Below, in pieces: positions 1 through 7,289 of a stretch of DNA of 64,000 nt. Within the stretch, counting starts at the first letter, position 1. Each line of letters opens with the position of its first letter. Below the pieces are notes generated by a model, which was not told where the DNA came from, did no database searches, and saw only the letters and a list, made by a program, of their open reading frames with translations. The stretch comes from Arcticibacterium sp964021845. Lineage in GTDB: Bacteria; Bacteroidota; Bacteroidia; Cytophagales; Spirosomataceae. The DNA lies in assembly GCF_964021845.1 (NCBI RefSeq), contig NZ_CAXHZC010000007.1, positions 248,001 through 312,000 of the forward strand, read 5' to 3'. The translations under genes were made by a program, and so were the position numbers.

Positions 1-1
1 C

Positions 2-532
2 CACTCCTCTATTCATATGAACTTTGGTACGGCATTAAGGCAAGGTGTAGGCGAAAGAATCCATAAGTTCATCTTTTGGCTTTGGCTGCCTCTTCTGGGT
101 TTTGACCCATTAATGATTTTCACCATGATTTCGCTTAATCTACTTTACCAATTTTTTGTCCATACCGAGCTTGTTAAAAAACTGCCAAACTGGTACGAAG
201 CCATTTTTAATACACCCTCACACCACAGAGTGCATCACGCTTCCAATATTCGTTATTTAGACTGTAACCATGCCGGTGTTTTAATAATATGGGATAAAAT
301 ATTCGGGACTTTCTCTGAAGAACTAGATATTGAAAAACCGGTTTATGGCCTTACAGTGAACATTGAAACTTATAACCCGCTTAAAGTAGCAAGTCACGAA
401 TATGCTGCTATCTGGAGTGATGTAAAAAGAGCCTCGAAACTTTCAGATAAGTTGCGTTATATTTTTAAAGCACCCGGCTGGAGTCATGATGGAGAAGATA
501 AAAGGGCCAAAACTTTAAGAAAAAACTCATAG
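2..532 (+). CDS. Sterol desaturase / fatty acid hydroxylase family protein, 3' part only
   Basis: The reading frame is open to the window edge, and the residues before the first methionine (HSSIH, then MNFGTALRQ) continue the family's conserved HHSS..(Y)NFGTALRQ block, so the gene starts outside the window and the ATG at 17 is internal. About 177 C-terminal residues are visible. They carry a late histidine box (PSHHRVHHA, at residues 68-76 from that ATG) followed by RYLDCNHAGVLIIWDKIFGTF, typical of di-iron membrane hydroxylases (PF04116), and at least two hydrophobic segments before it. The family uses a di-iron centre to hydroxylate or desaturate lipids or sterols in the membrane; the substrate cannot be told from sequence. 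The stop is at 530-532. Confidence 0.85.
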   Translation, partial: HSSIHMNFGTALRQGVGERIHKFIFWLWLPLLGFDPLMIFTMISLNLLYQFFVHTELVKKLPNWYEAIFNTPSHHRVHHASNIRYLDCNHAGVLIIWDKIFGTFSEELDIEKPVYGLTVNIETYNPLKVASHEYAAIWSDVKRASKLSDKLRYIFKAPGWSHDGEDKRAKTLRKNS

Positions 533-609
533 GAAAGACAAATAGCTAGAAAGCAAATCTTTAAAATGATTTAATATTGACCTCTGTGCAACTTGGCATT
601 TCATTTCAC

Positions 610-617
610 TACCTTTG
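610..617 (+). promoter_or_regulatory. -7 box candidate (TACCTTTG) for the DUF2911 gene
   Basis: TACCTTTG matches the Bacteroidota -7 consensus TAnnTTTG and lies 34 bases before the start codon at 652. No good TTTG -33 box is seen at the usual 19-20 base spacing. Confidence 0.4.
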
Positions 618-651
618 AATTGATTTAAAAAACTAATACAAAATTTCACAA

Positions 652-1473
652 ATGAAAAAATTACTACTAGGTTTTGCTGTACTTTTCTCTTTATCTGTAA
701 CAGCTCAAGACCTTAAAACTCCAGCTCCAAGTACACACCAAACTATTACACAAGAGTTTGCCCTATCTAGCATCGAAATTGACTATTCTCGTCCTTCTAT
801 GAAAGGTCGTAATATTTTTGGTGGATTAGTTCCTTTCGATGAAAAATGGAGAACAGGTGCTAATGCCCCTACTACTTTCACTTTTGGTCAAGATGTAACC
901 GTAGGCGGAAAAGCTGTTAAAGCTGGTAAATATTCTGTAATCACGGCACCAGGTAGATCTTCTTGGGAAGTGATGCTTTGTAAAGATGGCACTAGTGTTT
1001 ACAACTTCAAAGAGGAGAATGTAGTCACTACCTTTACTGCAAACTCTATCAATCTTCCGTTTGATGTTGAAACCTTCACTATCATGGTAAGTAATGTTAA
1101 AGATAACTCAGCTGATATTGATATTCTATGGGCTAATAAAATGGCAACTATTTCTGTAAGTGCTGATATTGACTCTGAAATCATGAGCCAAATAGATAAG
1201 GTAATGAACAACGATAACAAACCTTATTATGCTGCAGCAAGTTATTACTTCGAAAACGGTAAAGATGACAACAAGGCACTTGAATGGGCTAAAAAAGCAG
1301 CTGATGCTCAGCCAGAAGCTTACTGGGTAAGACATCTATTAGCAAAAGCTAATGCTAAAGTAGGTAACAAAACAGCTGCCATTGCTGCTGCTAAAGCTTC
1401 TATGGACTTAGCCCAAAAAGCTGGTAATATGGACTATGTAAGACTTAATGAGGCTTTGATTAAAGGTCTTTAG
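652..1473 (+). CDS. DUF2911 domain secreted protein with alanine-rich helical C-terminus
   Basis: 273 residues. A Sec signal peptide covers about residues 1-18 (MKKLLLGFAVLFSLSVTA). Residues about 28-170 match the DUF2911 family: SSIEIDYSRPSMKGRNIFG, then VPFDEKWRTGANAPT and AGKYSVITAPG. This family is common in secreted Bacteroidota proteins and has no known function. Residues about 190-270 are alanine-rich helices that look like one or two TPR-type hairpins (ALEWAKKAADAQPEAYWVRHLLAKA). It stands alone between a candidate -7 box upstream and a terminator downstream. No enzymatic motif is seen. Confidence 0.85.
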   Translation: MKKLLLGFAVLFSLSVTAQDLKTPAPSTHQTITQEFALSSIEIDYSRPSMKGRNIFGGLVPFDEKWRTGANAPTTFTFGQDVTVGGKAVKAGKYSVITAPGRSSWEVMLCKDGTSVYNFKEENVVTTFTANSINLPFDVETFTIMVSNVKDNSADIDILWANKMATISVSADIDSEIMSQIDKVMNNDNKPYYAAASYYFENGKDDNKALEWAKKAADAQPEAYWVRHLLAKANAKVGNKTAAIAAAKASMDLAQKAGNMDYVRLNEALIKGL

Positions 1474-1495
1474 GAAGTAAAATCCCCTAACATTG

Positions 1496-1527
1496 AAACG
1501 TGGAGTCAAACGGCTCTGCGTTTTTTT
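1496..1527 (+). terminator. Rho-independent terminator after the DUF2911 gene
   Basis: AAACG (1496-1500) pairs with CGTTT (1519-1523), and inside it GAG pairs with CTC. The stem runs into seven Ts at 1521-1527. Confidence 0.6.
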
Positions 1528-1607
1528 ATGCCCTAATATGGCCTGTCGTTTAATTATTCTAAAACATATTGGTAGTTTAAGGCTTTCAATTCAACCTTAT
1601 TCACTAA

Positions 1608-2933
1608 ATGAAAACTATTTCACTCTCTGGTTTATTCGTATTTCTTATTTCATTAAGCCTATCGGCTCAAAAAGCTTCTTCTTATCAAACCTTTAGTTCA
1701 GACGGTGCATGGTGCTGGTTTTCTGACCCAAGAGCAGTTCAAATTAATGATAAAATATATGCTGGCTGGGTAGCTACCGATGGTAGTATCATGGTGGCGA
1801 GTCATAATCAAAACACAGGTGAAACTAAGGAAGTCAATATATCTCCGCAGTTTAATAAAGACGACCACGCTAACCCGTCTTTTTTAGTACTTCCTGATAA
1901 ACGATTGATGGTATTTTTCTCGGCACATTCTACTTTAGGAAGAGGAGAAAAAGAACCTGCCATAACCTATGCCACCACCACAAACCCAGAAGATATAAGC
2001 TCATGGGAGCCTCAAAAAAGATTAACAAAAAATGCCGAGGGGCCCATGAAGTTTTGTTATTCCAATCCTGTAATGCTCTCGGAAGAAAATAACAGAATAT
2101 ATCTGTTTTGGCGGGGAGGAGACTGGAAACCAACTTTTGCCTATACTGACAATTTTGGCAAAAAATGGTCTGACCCTCAATCACTTATAAAATCGTTTTC
2201 TGACAATGGGAAAAGACCTTATGTCAAAATCTCTAGCAATGGAAAAGACGAAATTAACTTTGCTTTTACAGACGGTCACCCAAGAAACGAGCCGCTAAAT
2301 AGCATTTACTATCTAAAATATAAAGCTGGCAAATTTCACAAAGCAGACGGCACCGTGGTAGGCTCTATGGAATCTCTGCCTATTAGGCATGGAGACTGTG
2401 ATGTGGTTTTTAGTTCTACCAAAGAATTTGAAAAAAGTCACAACGGTACTAGAGCTTGGATTTGGGACATTGCAGAAGATGAAAAGGGTTTTCCTGTGAT
2501 GGTATACACCAGACTTCCTGAAGAATCTAAACATCAATATTTCTACGCCAAATGGGATGGTTCAAAATGGCAGAATTCTAAAATATCGGAGGCGGGTACT
2601 TGGTTTCCGAGATATGAAAAGACCAAAGCCATGCGAGAGCCTGAGCCTCATTACTCCGGTGGAATATACCTAGATCATGAAAATACAGATGTGGTGTATT
2701 ACTCAAAACCAGTAGGAGATGTCTTTGAGATTTTCAAAGCCCAAACCATTGATTCAGGGAAAACTTGGGAAGAAACTGCCATCACCTTAAACTCAGAAAA
2801 AGACAATGTAAGACCTTATGCTATAAGAGGTGCTGGCTCAGATGCCAAAAATCAAATTCTATGGATGCAGAATAAGAGATACTCTCAGTACACTGATTAC
2901 AATACTAGCATTAAAATAGACAGTCAGAAATAG
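1608..2933 (+). CDS. BNR_4 repeat secreted protein, ulvan-lyase-like (PL24/PL25-type fold)
   Basis: 441 residues with a signal peptide (about 1-20, ending SLSLSAQ). The body looks like a BNR_4 seven-bladed propeller (PF15892): WCWFSDPRAV at 36-45, DDHANPSFLVLPD at 85-97, LMVFFSAHS at 100-108, FWRGGDWKP at 167-175. Characterised members of this fold are polysaccharide lyases PL24/PL25. From memory, these use two histidines about 20 residues apart plus a tyrosine and an arginine; here His87 and His107 are exactly 20 apart, with Tyr151 and Arg169 as candidates for the others. Substrate is uncertain: ulvan or another uronic-acid glycan, or a non-lyase relative. No SusC/SusD or other lyase lies next to it. 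The start follows a terminator, so it is probably a single-gene unit. Confidence 0.7.
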   Translation: MKTISLSGLFVFLISLSLSAQKASSYQTFSSDGAWCWFSDPRAVQINDKIYAGWVATDGSIMVASHNQNTGETKEVNISPQFNKDDHANPSFLVLPDKRLMVFFSAHSTLGRGEKEPAITYATTTNPEDISSWEPQKRLTKNAEGPMKFCYSNPVMLSEENNRIYLFWRGGDWKPTFAYTDNFGKKWSDPQSLIKSFSDNGKRPYVKISSNGKDEINFAFTDGHPRNEPLNSIYYLKYKAGKFHKADGTVVGSMESLPIRHGDCDVVFSSTKEFEKSHNGTRAWIWDIAEDEKGFPVMVYTRLPEESKHQYFYAKWDGSKWQNSKISEAGTWFPRYEKTKAMREPEPHYSGGIYLDHENTDVVYYSKPVGDVFEIFKAQTIDSGKTWEETAITLNSEKDNVRPYAIRGAGSDAKNQILWMQNKRYSQYTDYNTSIKIDSQK

Positions 2934-2984
2934 TAAGCACCCACTCCTAAGAGGATTTTATAAAATTATATAAGCAATTAGCCC

Positions 2985-2992
2985 TATTTTTG
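2985..2992 (+). promoter_or_regulatory. -7 box candidate (TATTTTTG) for cmoA, in the loop of a small hairpin
   Basis: TATTTTTG matches TAnnTTTG and lies 23 bases before the cmoA start at 3016. It fills the loop of a short inverted repeat (AGCCC 2980-2984, GGGCT at about 2992-2996), which may act as a weak terminator for the gene before. No clear -33 box. Confidence 0.4.
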
Positions 2993-3015
2993 GGCTTTAA
3001 TCAATACAAAAAAAT

Positions 3016-3741
3016 ATGTCCGGTCAAGACAAAGTTTTTGAAAAACCCTTAAAAGCTCACGATTTTAAGTTCGGAGCTAATGTAGTTTCCGTTTTTGATG
3101 ATATGGTAACCCGTTCGGTTCCCTTCTACCTTGAAATGCAACGCATGATTACTGAAATTGTTCAGGATTTTGCGGTAGAAGGTACTAATGTTTATGATTT
3201 AGGCTGTTCTACAGGAACTACCTTAAATAACCTAGACAAGGTTTTACCAGAGGATATCACTTTTGTGGGTATTGATGACAGTCACGAAATGTTAGAAAAG
3301 TGTGATGCCAACTTTAAAGAGCAAGGCATGACGCGTGAATATAAATTAGAGTGGCAAGACATGAACCAATCTGTAAAGATTGAGAATGCTTCTGTGGTAG
3401 TTTTATGTTTGACCTTACAGTTTATCCGTCCGCTGTACAGAGAGCGATTAGTTAAAGAGATTTATGACAGCATGAATCCTAATAGCTGCCTAATTTTGGT
3501 AGAGAAAGTTTTAGGAGAAGACTCGCTCTTTAACAGACAGTTTATCAAACATTACTACGACTTCAAACGCAGAAATAATTATAACGAAATGGAGATTTCT
3601 CAAAAAAGAGAGGCTCTTGAAAATGTTCTTATTCCTTACAAACTGAATGAGAATATTGAGTTGTTAAAGAAAACGGGTTTTGAATATGTAGAGACCTTTT
3701 TCAAATGGTATAACTTCTGTGGCATGGTAGCCGTAAAATAA
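3016..3741 (+). CDS. cmoA: Carboxy-S-adenosyl-L-methionine synthase CmoA
   Basis: 241 residues, the normal CmoA length. CmoA makes carboxy-SAM from SAM and prephenate; CmoB then uses it to build the cmo5U modification at the tRNA wobble base. SAM-binding motif I is VYDLGCSTGT (59-68). The family blocks FDDMVTRSVPFY (27-38), IENASVVVLCLTLQF (122-136) and YDFKRRNNYNEMEISQKR (181-198) align well with E. coli CmoA as I remember it. Arg198 in the QKR motif corresponds to the arginine (Arg199 in E. coli) that holds the carboxy group. CmoB is not in this window. The next gene follows after 25 bases, so they probably share a transcript. Confidence 0.9.
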   Translation: MSGQDKVFEKPLKAHDFKFGANVVSVFDDMVTRSVPFYLEMQRMITEIVQDFAVEGTNVYDLGCSTGTTLNNLDKVLPEDITFVGIDDSHEMLEKCDANFKEQGMTREYKLEWQDMNQSVKIENASVVVLCLTLQFIRPLYRERLVKEIYDSMNPNSCLILVEKVLGEDSLFNRQFIKHYYDFKRRNNYNEMEISQKREALENVLIPYKLNENIELLKKTGFEYVETFFKWYNFCGMVAVK

Positions 3742-3766
3742 TCTAAACATCATTATTAAGATTTTC

Positions 3767-4474
3767 ATGGTCAAGATTGGTAACGTACTTTATCATAATA
3801 GAAACTGGCTCTTTCCAATAGTCTATCTGTTTCTTTTCATTCCCTTTACACAGGTTTTTGAACATCCAAATACAGCCATGCTTATTGGCTTTATAGTAGC
3901 CATTATTGGTCAGGCTACGCGTATTGCTACCATTGGTTTGGTTTATATTATTCGTGGTGGAAAAAACAGACGAGTTTACGCAGAAGACTTAGTTACAACT
4001 GGGATTTTTGCACACTGTAGAAACCCTCTTTATGTAGGAAATATTTTAATGCTTGCAGGTTTGGGAATTGCTTCTAATTCACTGCTTTTTATGGCAGTAA
4101 TTATTCCAGCTTTCTTGTTTATATATCAAGCCATAGTGAGAGCCGAAGAAGATTTCCTTTCTAATAAATTTGGTAAGGGTTTTGACGAATACACTAAAGA
4201 CGTAAATAGATGGCTACCTAGCTTAAAAGGCCTAGGAGCTACATTAAGCAGCATGGACTTTAAATGGAATAGAGTTGTTATAAAAGAATATAACACTACA
4301 TTTATCTGGCTTTTAGGTGGTTTAGGGGTATTGTATATGCACTTCTACAGAAACCCAGACTTGTACGATTTAGCAGGCAATAAAAACTTTTTCATTGCGG
4401 CATTTGTGGCTATTGTGGCATTCTACTTCACTGCTCGTTATTTGAAAAAAGCTAAGATTATCGTTAGCGATTAA
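3767..4474 (+). CDS. ICMT/PEMT-type membrane methyltransferase
   Basis: 235 residues, with four N-terminal and central membrane helices and probably two more at the C-terminus (about 178-192 and 207-226). The methyltransferase signature typical of isoprenylcysteine carboxyl methyltransferase and phospholipid methyltransferase families is present: CRNPLYVGN (84-92), the acidic AEED at 126-129, FGKGFDEY (135-142) and RWLPS (148-152). These enzymes transfer a methyl group from SAM to a lipid-like or thiol substrate at the membrane. The bacterial substrate cannot be told. The C-terminal helices after residue 175 go beyond the core domain. It follows cmoA by 25 bases and is closed by the terminator at 4497. 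Confidence 0.8.
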   Translation: MVKIGNVLYHNRNWLFPIVYLFLFIPFTQVFEHPNTAMLIGFIVAIIGQATRIATIGLVYIIRGGKNRRVYAEDLVTTGIFAHCRNPLYVGNILMLAGLGIASNSLLFMAVIIPAFLFIYQAIVRAEEDFLSNKFGKGFDEYTKDVNRWLPSLKGLGATLSSMDFKWNRVVIKEYNTTFIWLLGGLGVLYMHFYRNPDLYDLAGNKNFFIAAFVAIVAFYFTARYLKKAKIIVSD

Positions 4475-4496
4475 TCATTGAATACATCATTAGAAA

Positions 4497-4530
4497 ACAA
4501 AAGCCTTCATGTGGGGCTTTTGTTGTTTTC
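4497..4530 (+). terminator. Terminator of the cmoA unit
   Basis: ACAAAAGCC (4497-4505) pairs with GGCTTTTGT (4515-4523), a 9-bp stem with a 9-base loop, followed by T-rich sequence. Confidence 0.7.
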
Positions 4531-4570
4531 AAGCATTGCATTTATTAGAGGTATGTCGAGCCTTGGATTT

Positions 4571-4609
4571 ATGCAAATTGAAAATATCTCTTATGCATAT
4601 TGAAAATAT
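4571..4609. repeat. Two-unit direct repeat, 22-bp period
   Basis: ATGCAAATTGAAAATAT (4571-4587) is repeated at 4593-4609 with a single change (ATGCATATTGAAAATAT). It lies between two terminators, in DNA that codes for nothing visible. Confidence 0.6.
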
Positions 4610-4612
4610 TTT

Positions 4613-4650
4613 AAAACGAAAGCGTCGAAATGAGGCTTTCGTTTTTTTTA
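4613..4650. terminator. Terminator between converging units
   Basis: AACGAAAGC (4615-4623) pairs with GCTTTCGTT (4635-4643), followed by Ts on the plus strand. The other flank gives a shorter T-run on the minus strand, so it may also end the minus-strand gene that stops at 4659. Confidence 0.65.
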
Positions 4651-4658
4651 TTTACACC

Positions 4659-5243
4659 CTATAAACTATAAGTATTCCCGACCTCGCTCAAAGGAATACA
4701 CCCTTGATATGGCCCAGGAACGGGGTCATAGGTTAATACATTTAGGCCGATTTCTTCCGAAGAAAAATAGCCCCAAAGAGCAGTTGACTTTAGGCTTCTA
4801 TAGAAACCAACAGGCTCTTGTTTTCCAGCTGCCGTTCCCCAGATAGAGCCATTGAATTTAGGCGAGCTAGCTTCCTCCATTTTCAGAAAAGCCACTTTAT
4901 TCTCTTGACTTAAATCTGCAAACCTGTCACCAAATTCGGCTTCACATTTCTCATCAAACTTGTCCATGCCTTTGTCCATTTCTTTCTGGCCCGCTTCCCC
5001 ATTAAGTTTACCATAAACCAAATCAATAAACATATCAACTTTCATTTCTAAGGCTCCAGGTGTTTCTGTTTTAGGCAACAGCGTGTCTACCAGCGATGAA
5101 ATCAATTCTGCATGTTTTACACTTAAAAACTGAGGCTGCCAGTTTAACCTTGACTGCTCTTTACACGACTGTAATAAAGATGGAAATAAAGCGGTAGATA
5201 TACCAAAAAGGGCTGTTTGTTTTAATGCTTCTCTTCTTTGCAT
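4659..5243 (-). CDS. Gluconate 2-dehydrogenase subunit 3 family protein (small subunit of a GMC dehydrogenase)
   Basis: 194 residues. The N-terminus MQRREALKQTALF resembles a twin-arginine signal, and LLQSC (Cys27) is a lipobox, so the protein may be an exported lipoprotein. The body fits PF13618: HAELISSLVDTLLPKTETPGA (about 44-64) and a conserved C-terminal GFYRSLKSTALWGYFSSEEIG. Such subunits carry the FAD-containing large subunit through the Tat system and stabilise it at the membrane. The large subunit gene lies directly upstream with a 4-base gap, so the two are cotranscribed. Substrate: a sugar, sugar acid or glycoside; the family also includes the gamma subunit of glucoside 3-dehydrogenases. 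Confidence 0.85.
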   Translation of the reverse strand: MQRREALKQTALFGISTALFPSLLQSCKEQSRLNWQPQFLSVKHAELISSLVDTLLPKTETPGALEMKVDMFIDLVYGKLNGEAGQKEMDKGMDKFDEKCEAEFGDRFADLSQENKVAFLKMEEASSPKFNGSIWGTAAGKQEPVGFYRSLKSTALWGYFSSEEIGLNVLTYDPVPGPYQGCIPLSEVGNTYSL

Positions 5244-5247
5244 AGTA

Positions 5248-6954
5248 TTAAAGATTTTTCTTTTTAAGTTCAGATACGGCGTGATTAGCGGCCCTAGCTG
5301 TAAGAGCCATATAGGTTAAAGAAGGGTTGACACAAGACGATGAAGTCATACAAGCACCATCCGTAACAAAAACATTCTTGGCAGCATGAACTTGATTGGT
5401 AGCGTTCAAGACTGAAGTTTTAGGGTCTTTACCCATTCTCGCTGTTCCCATTTCATGAATTCCGTAACCCATACCATGCTCGTTATCAAAACCAACAATG
5501 TCTTTCAAACCAGCTTTTTCTAACATCTCCACAGCGTCTATTTGAATCTGTCTATTTATGGCCAATTCGTTTTCTTTAAACTCTGCGTCAATCACCAGCG
5601 TTGGTCTTCCCCATTTATCTAATTTTTCTTTATCCAGTGTCACCTTATTTTCATGATATGGGAGGCATTCTGCAAAACCCGTTATGAAGAATTCCCAGTC
5701 ACCAGGTTTGGTCAAAGCATCTTTAAACTCAGCACCAAAAGCTTCTTGGTTTGCTCCCGCACCCCAGTTTGCTCTTCCGGCTCCGCCTTGATAACCGTAA
5801 CCTCTAACAAACTTATCTGTGGTAGATTCTGCATCAATGTTTCTATACCTTGGAATATAGATACCGTTTGGTCTACGACCTTTGTAATATTTATCTTCAT
5901 GACCATCAAATTTCCCCATGGCACCTACCCTGTAAGTGTGGTCCATCAGGTTATGACCTAATTCACCACTATCATTTCCTAATCCATTTTCAAAGCGGTT
6001 AGAAGTCGAATTCAAAAGAATTTGTGTAGAAGCAATGGTAGAGGCATTACAGAATATAATTTTCGCAAAATAATCAATAGACTCTTTTGTTTCTGAGTCA
6101 ATCACTCTCACACCCACAGCCTTACCTTTTTCTTCATCATAAATGATAGACTCGGCTAAAGAAAATGGCCTGATGGTCAAATTACCGGTAGCATTAGCCG
6201 CAGGTAAGGTAACTGCATTACTGCTAAAATAAGCTCCATAAGGGCATCCCCTATCACATCGGTTTCTAGATTGACACTGACCTCGACCGTTAAGTGGTTC
6301 TGTCAAATGTGCTACTCTACCTATAATCATGTTTCTGCCAGGAAACTCTTTTTCAATTCTGGCTTTAACGTCTTTCTCTACACAGTTAAGCTCCATTGGG
6401 GGTAAAAAATGGCTATCTGGTAGCTGTGGCAAACCTATGGCTTCACCAGATATCCCAGCAAATTTCTCCACATGGGTGTACCAAGGAGCAATGTCTTTAT
6501 ACCTAATTGGCCAGTCTACGCCATGACCATCTTTTGCATTTGCTTCAAAATCTAAATCCGACCAGCGGTAACATTGTTTCCCCCAAAGCAATGAACGCCC
6601 ACCCATTTGATTAGCACGCATCCATAAAAAGGGCTTTTCTTCTTTGTAAGGGTTTTCGTCGTCTTTGGCATAGAAATGCATATTATTCTCCCCTATAAAA
6701 CCAGACCGTGCCACTATTTGGCGGTCAGCCATTTCTTCTGCCGTGGCTGCACCTCTTAGGTCTAAATCCCATGGGTCATTATTCATGGTGGGGTAGTCAA
6801 TAACATGTTCCACTAGCCTTCCTCTTTCTAGCACTAAAGTCTTAAGTCCATTTTCGCAAAGCTCCTTGGCAGCCCAGCCACCACTAATTCCAGAACCAAT
6901 GACTATGGCGTCATAGGTCATATCTTTCTTTGCGTCTATATTAAAATTAGCCAT
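5248..6954 (-). CDS. GMC oxidoreductase, FAD-dependent sugar dehydrogenase large subunit
   Basis: 568 residues. The FAD-binding Rossmann motif is GSGISGG (20-26), followed by LVLERG at about 40-45. The C-terminal GMC domain has HEMGTARMG (His500 is the likely catalytic base) and NPSLTYMALTARAA (Asn543). A cysteine-rich loop, CQSRNRCDRGCPYG, sits in the position that holds an iron-sulfur cluster in FAD glucose dehydrogenase alpha subunits; I infer the same here. The protein has no signal peptide, consistent with export by hitching onto the subunit encoded 4 bases downstream. Electrons probably pass to a c-type cytochrome. No cytochrome gene is adjacent, although two cytochrome-domain proteins are encoded at 17-24 kb. 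Confidence 0.88.
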   Translation of the reverse strand: MANFNIDAKKDMTYDAIVIGSGISGGWAAKELCENGLKTLVLERGRLVEHVIDYPTMNNDPWDLDLRGAATAEEMADRQIVARSGFIGENNMHFYAKDDENPYKEEKPFLWMRANQMGGRSLLWGKQCYRWSDLDFEANAKDGHGVDWPIRYKDIAPWYTHVEKFAGISGEAIGLPQLPDSHFLPPMELNCVEKDVKARIEKEFPGRNMIIGRVAHLTEPLNGRGQCQSRNRCDRGCPYGAYFSSNAVTLPAANATGNLTIRPFSLAESIIYDEEKGKAVGVRVIDSETKESIDYFAKIIFCNASTIASTQILLNSTSNRFENGLGNDSGELGHNLMDHTYRVGAMGKFDGHEDKYYKGRRPNGIYIPRYRNIDAESTTDKFVRGYGYQGGAGRANWGAGANQEAFGAEFKDALTKPGDWEFFITGFAECLPYHENKVTLDKEKLDKWGRPTLVIDAEFKENELAINRQIQIDAVEMLEKAGLKDIVGFDNEHGMGYGIHEMGTARMGKDPKTSVLNATNQVHAAKNVFVTDGACMTSSSCVNPSLTYMALTARAANHAVSELKKKNL

Positions 6955-7109
6955 TAATTATTTCGATAGGTTTGAAAGCACAATTTAAGAAAAGAATTGA
7001 AGCTAGTTCTTGATAATGCCTCTTTCTCAACCGTTAAAATCAAATCATCACTTTTAGCGTTTAACTAATTACTATGAAAACTTATGACCTGCAAATCATT
7101 GGGCTGAAC

Positions 7110-7129
7110 CTTTAAACTTGAGTTTAAAG
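7110..7129. promoter_or_regulatory. Perfect 9-bp inverted repeat, possible operator
   Basis: CTTTAAACT (7110-7118), TG, then AGTTTAAAG (7121-7129). The symmetry is perfect in a 20-bp span and no T-run follows directly, so an operator is more likely than a terminator. It lies about 155 bases from the GMC start and 160 from the SASA start. Confidence 0.4.
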
Positions 7130-7157
7130 CTCTTGAGGTAATTTTATTAATCCCTTT

Positions 7158-7191
7158 TTTGACAGGCAACATAGGGTAATATCTATGTTTT
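7158..7191 (+). promoter_or_regulatory. Possible promoter with inverted repeat upstream of the SASA esterase gene
   Basis: TTTG at 7158-7161 and TATGTTTT at 7184-7191 (one mismatch to TAnnTTTG) are 22 bases apart. AACATAG (7168-7174) and CTATGTT (7183-7189) form a 7-bp inverted repeat covering the spacer and the -7 box, where a repressor could act. Confidence 0.35.
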
Positions 7192-7289
7192 AGCCTATTC
7201 ATTATTAATACCATGCGTTTTATATAGTATATTGGTCAGCCAGAGTGAAACATTTTTTCACTCCATTCAACCCTACATAAAATAATACG

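Larger units (their letters stand above)
6955..7289. other. 335-bp divergent intergenic region
   Basis: This gap separates the minus-strand GMC unit from the plus-strand SASA/GH140 unit and must hold both promoters. It contains two inverted repeats, listed separately, and no ORF that looks real. Confidence 0.6.

Noticed and set aside
1493..1696. 67-codon frame spanning the gap before the BNR_4 gene
   Set aside because: It runs through a terminator and into the BNR_4 signal peptide region in another frame; no ribosome-binding site or family resemblance.
4571..4609. Direct repeat as a possible iteron or CRISPR fragment
   Set aside because: Only two units, 5-base gap, no spacer structure and no cas or rep gene in the window.
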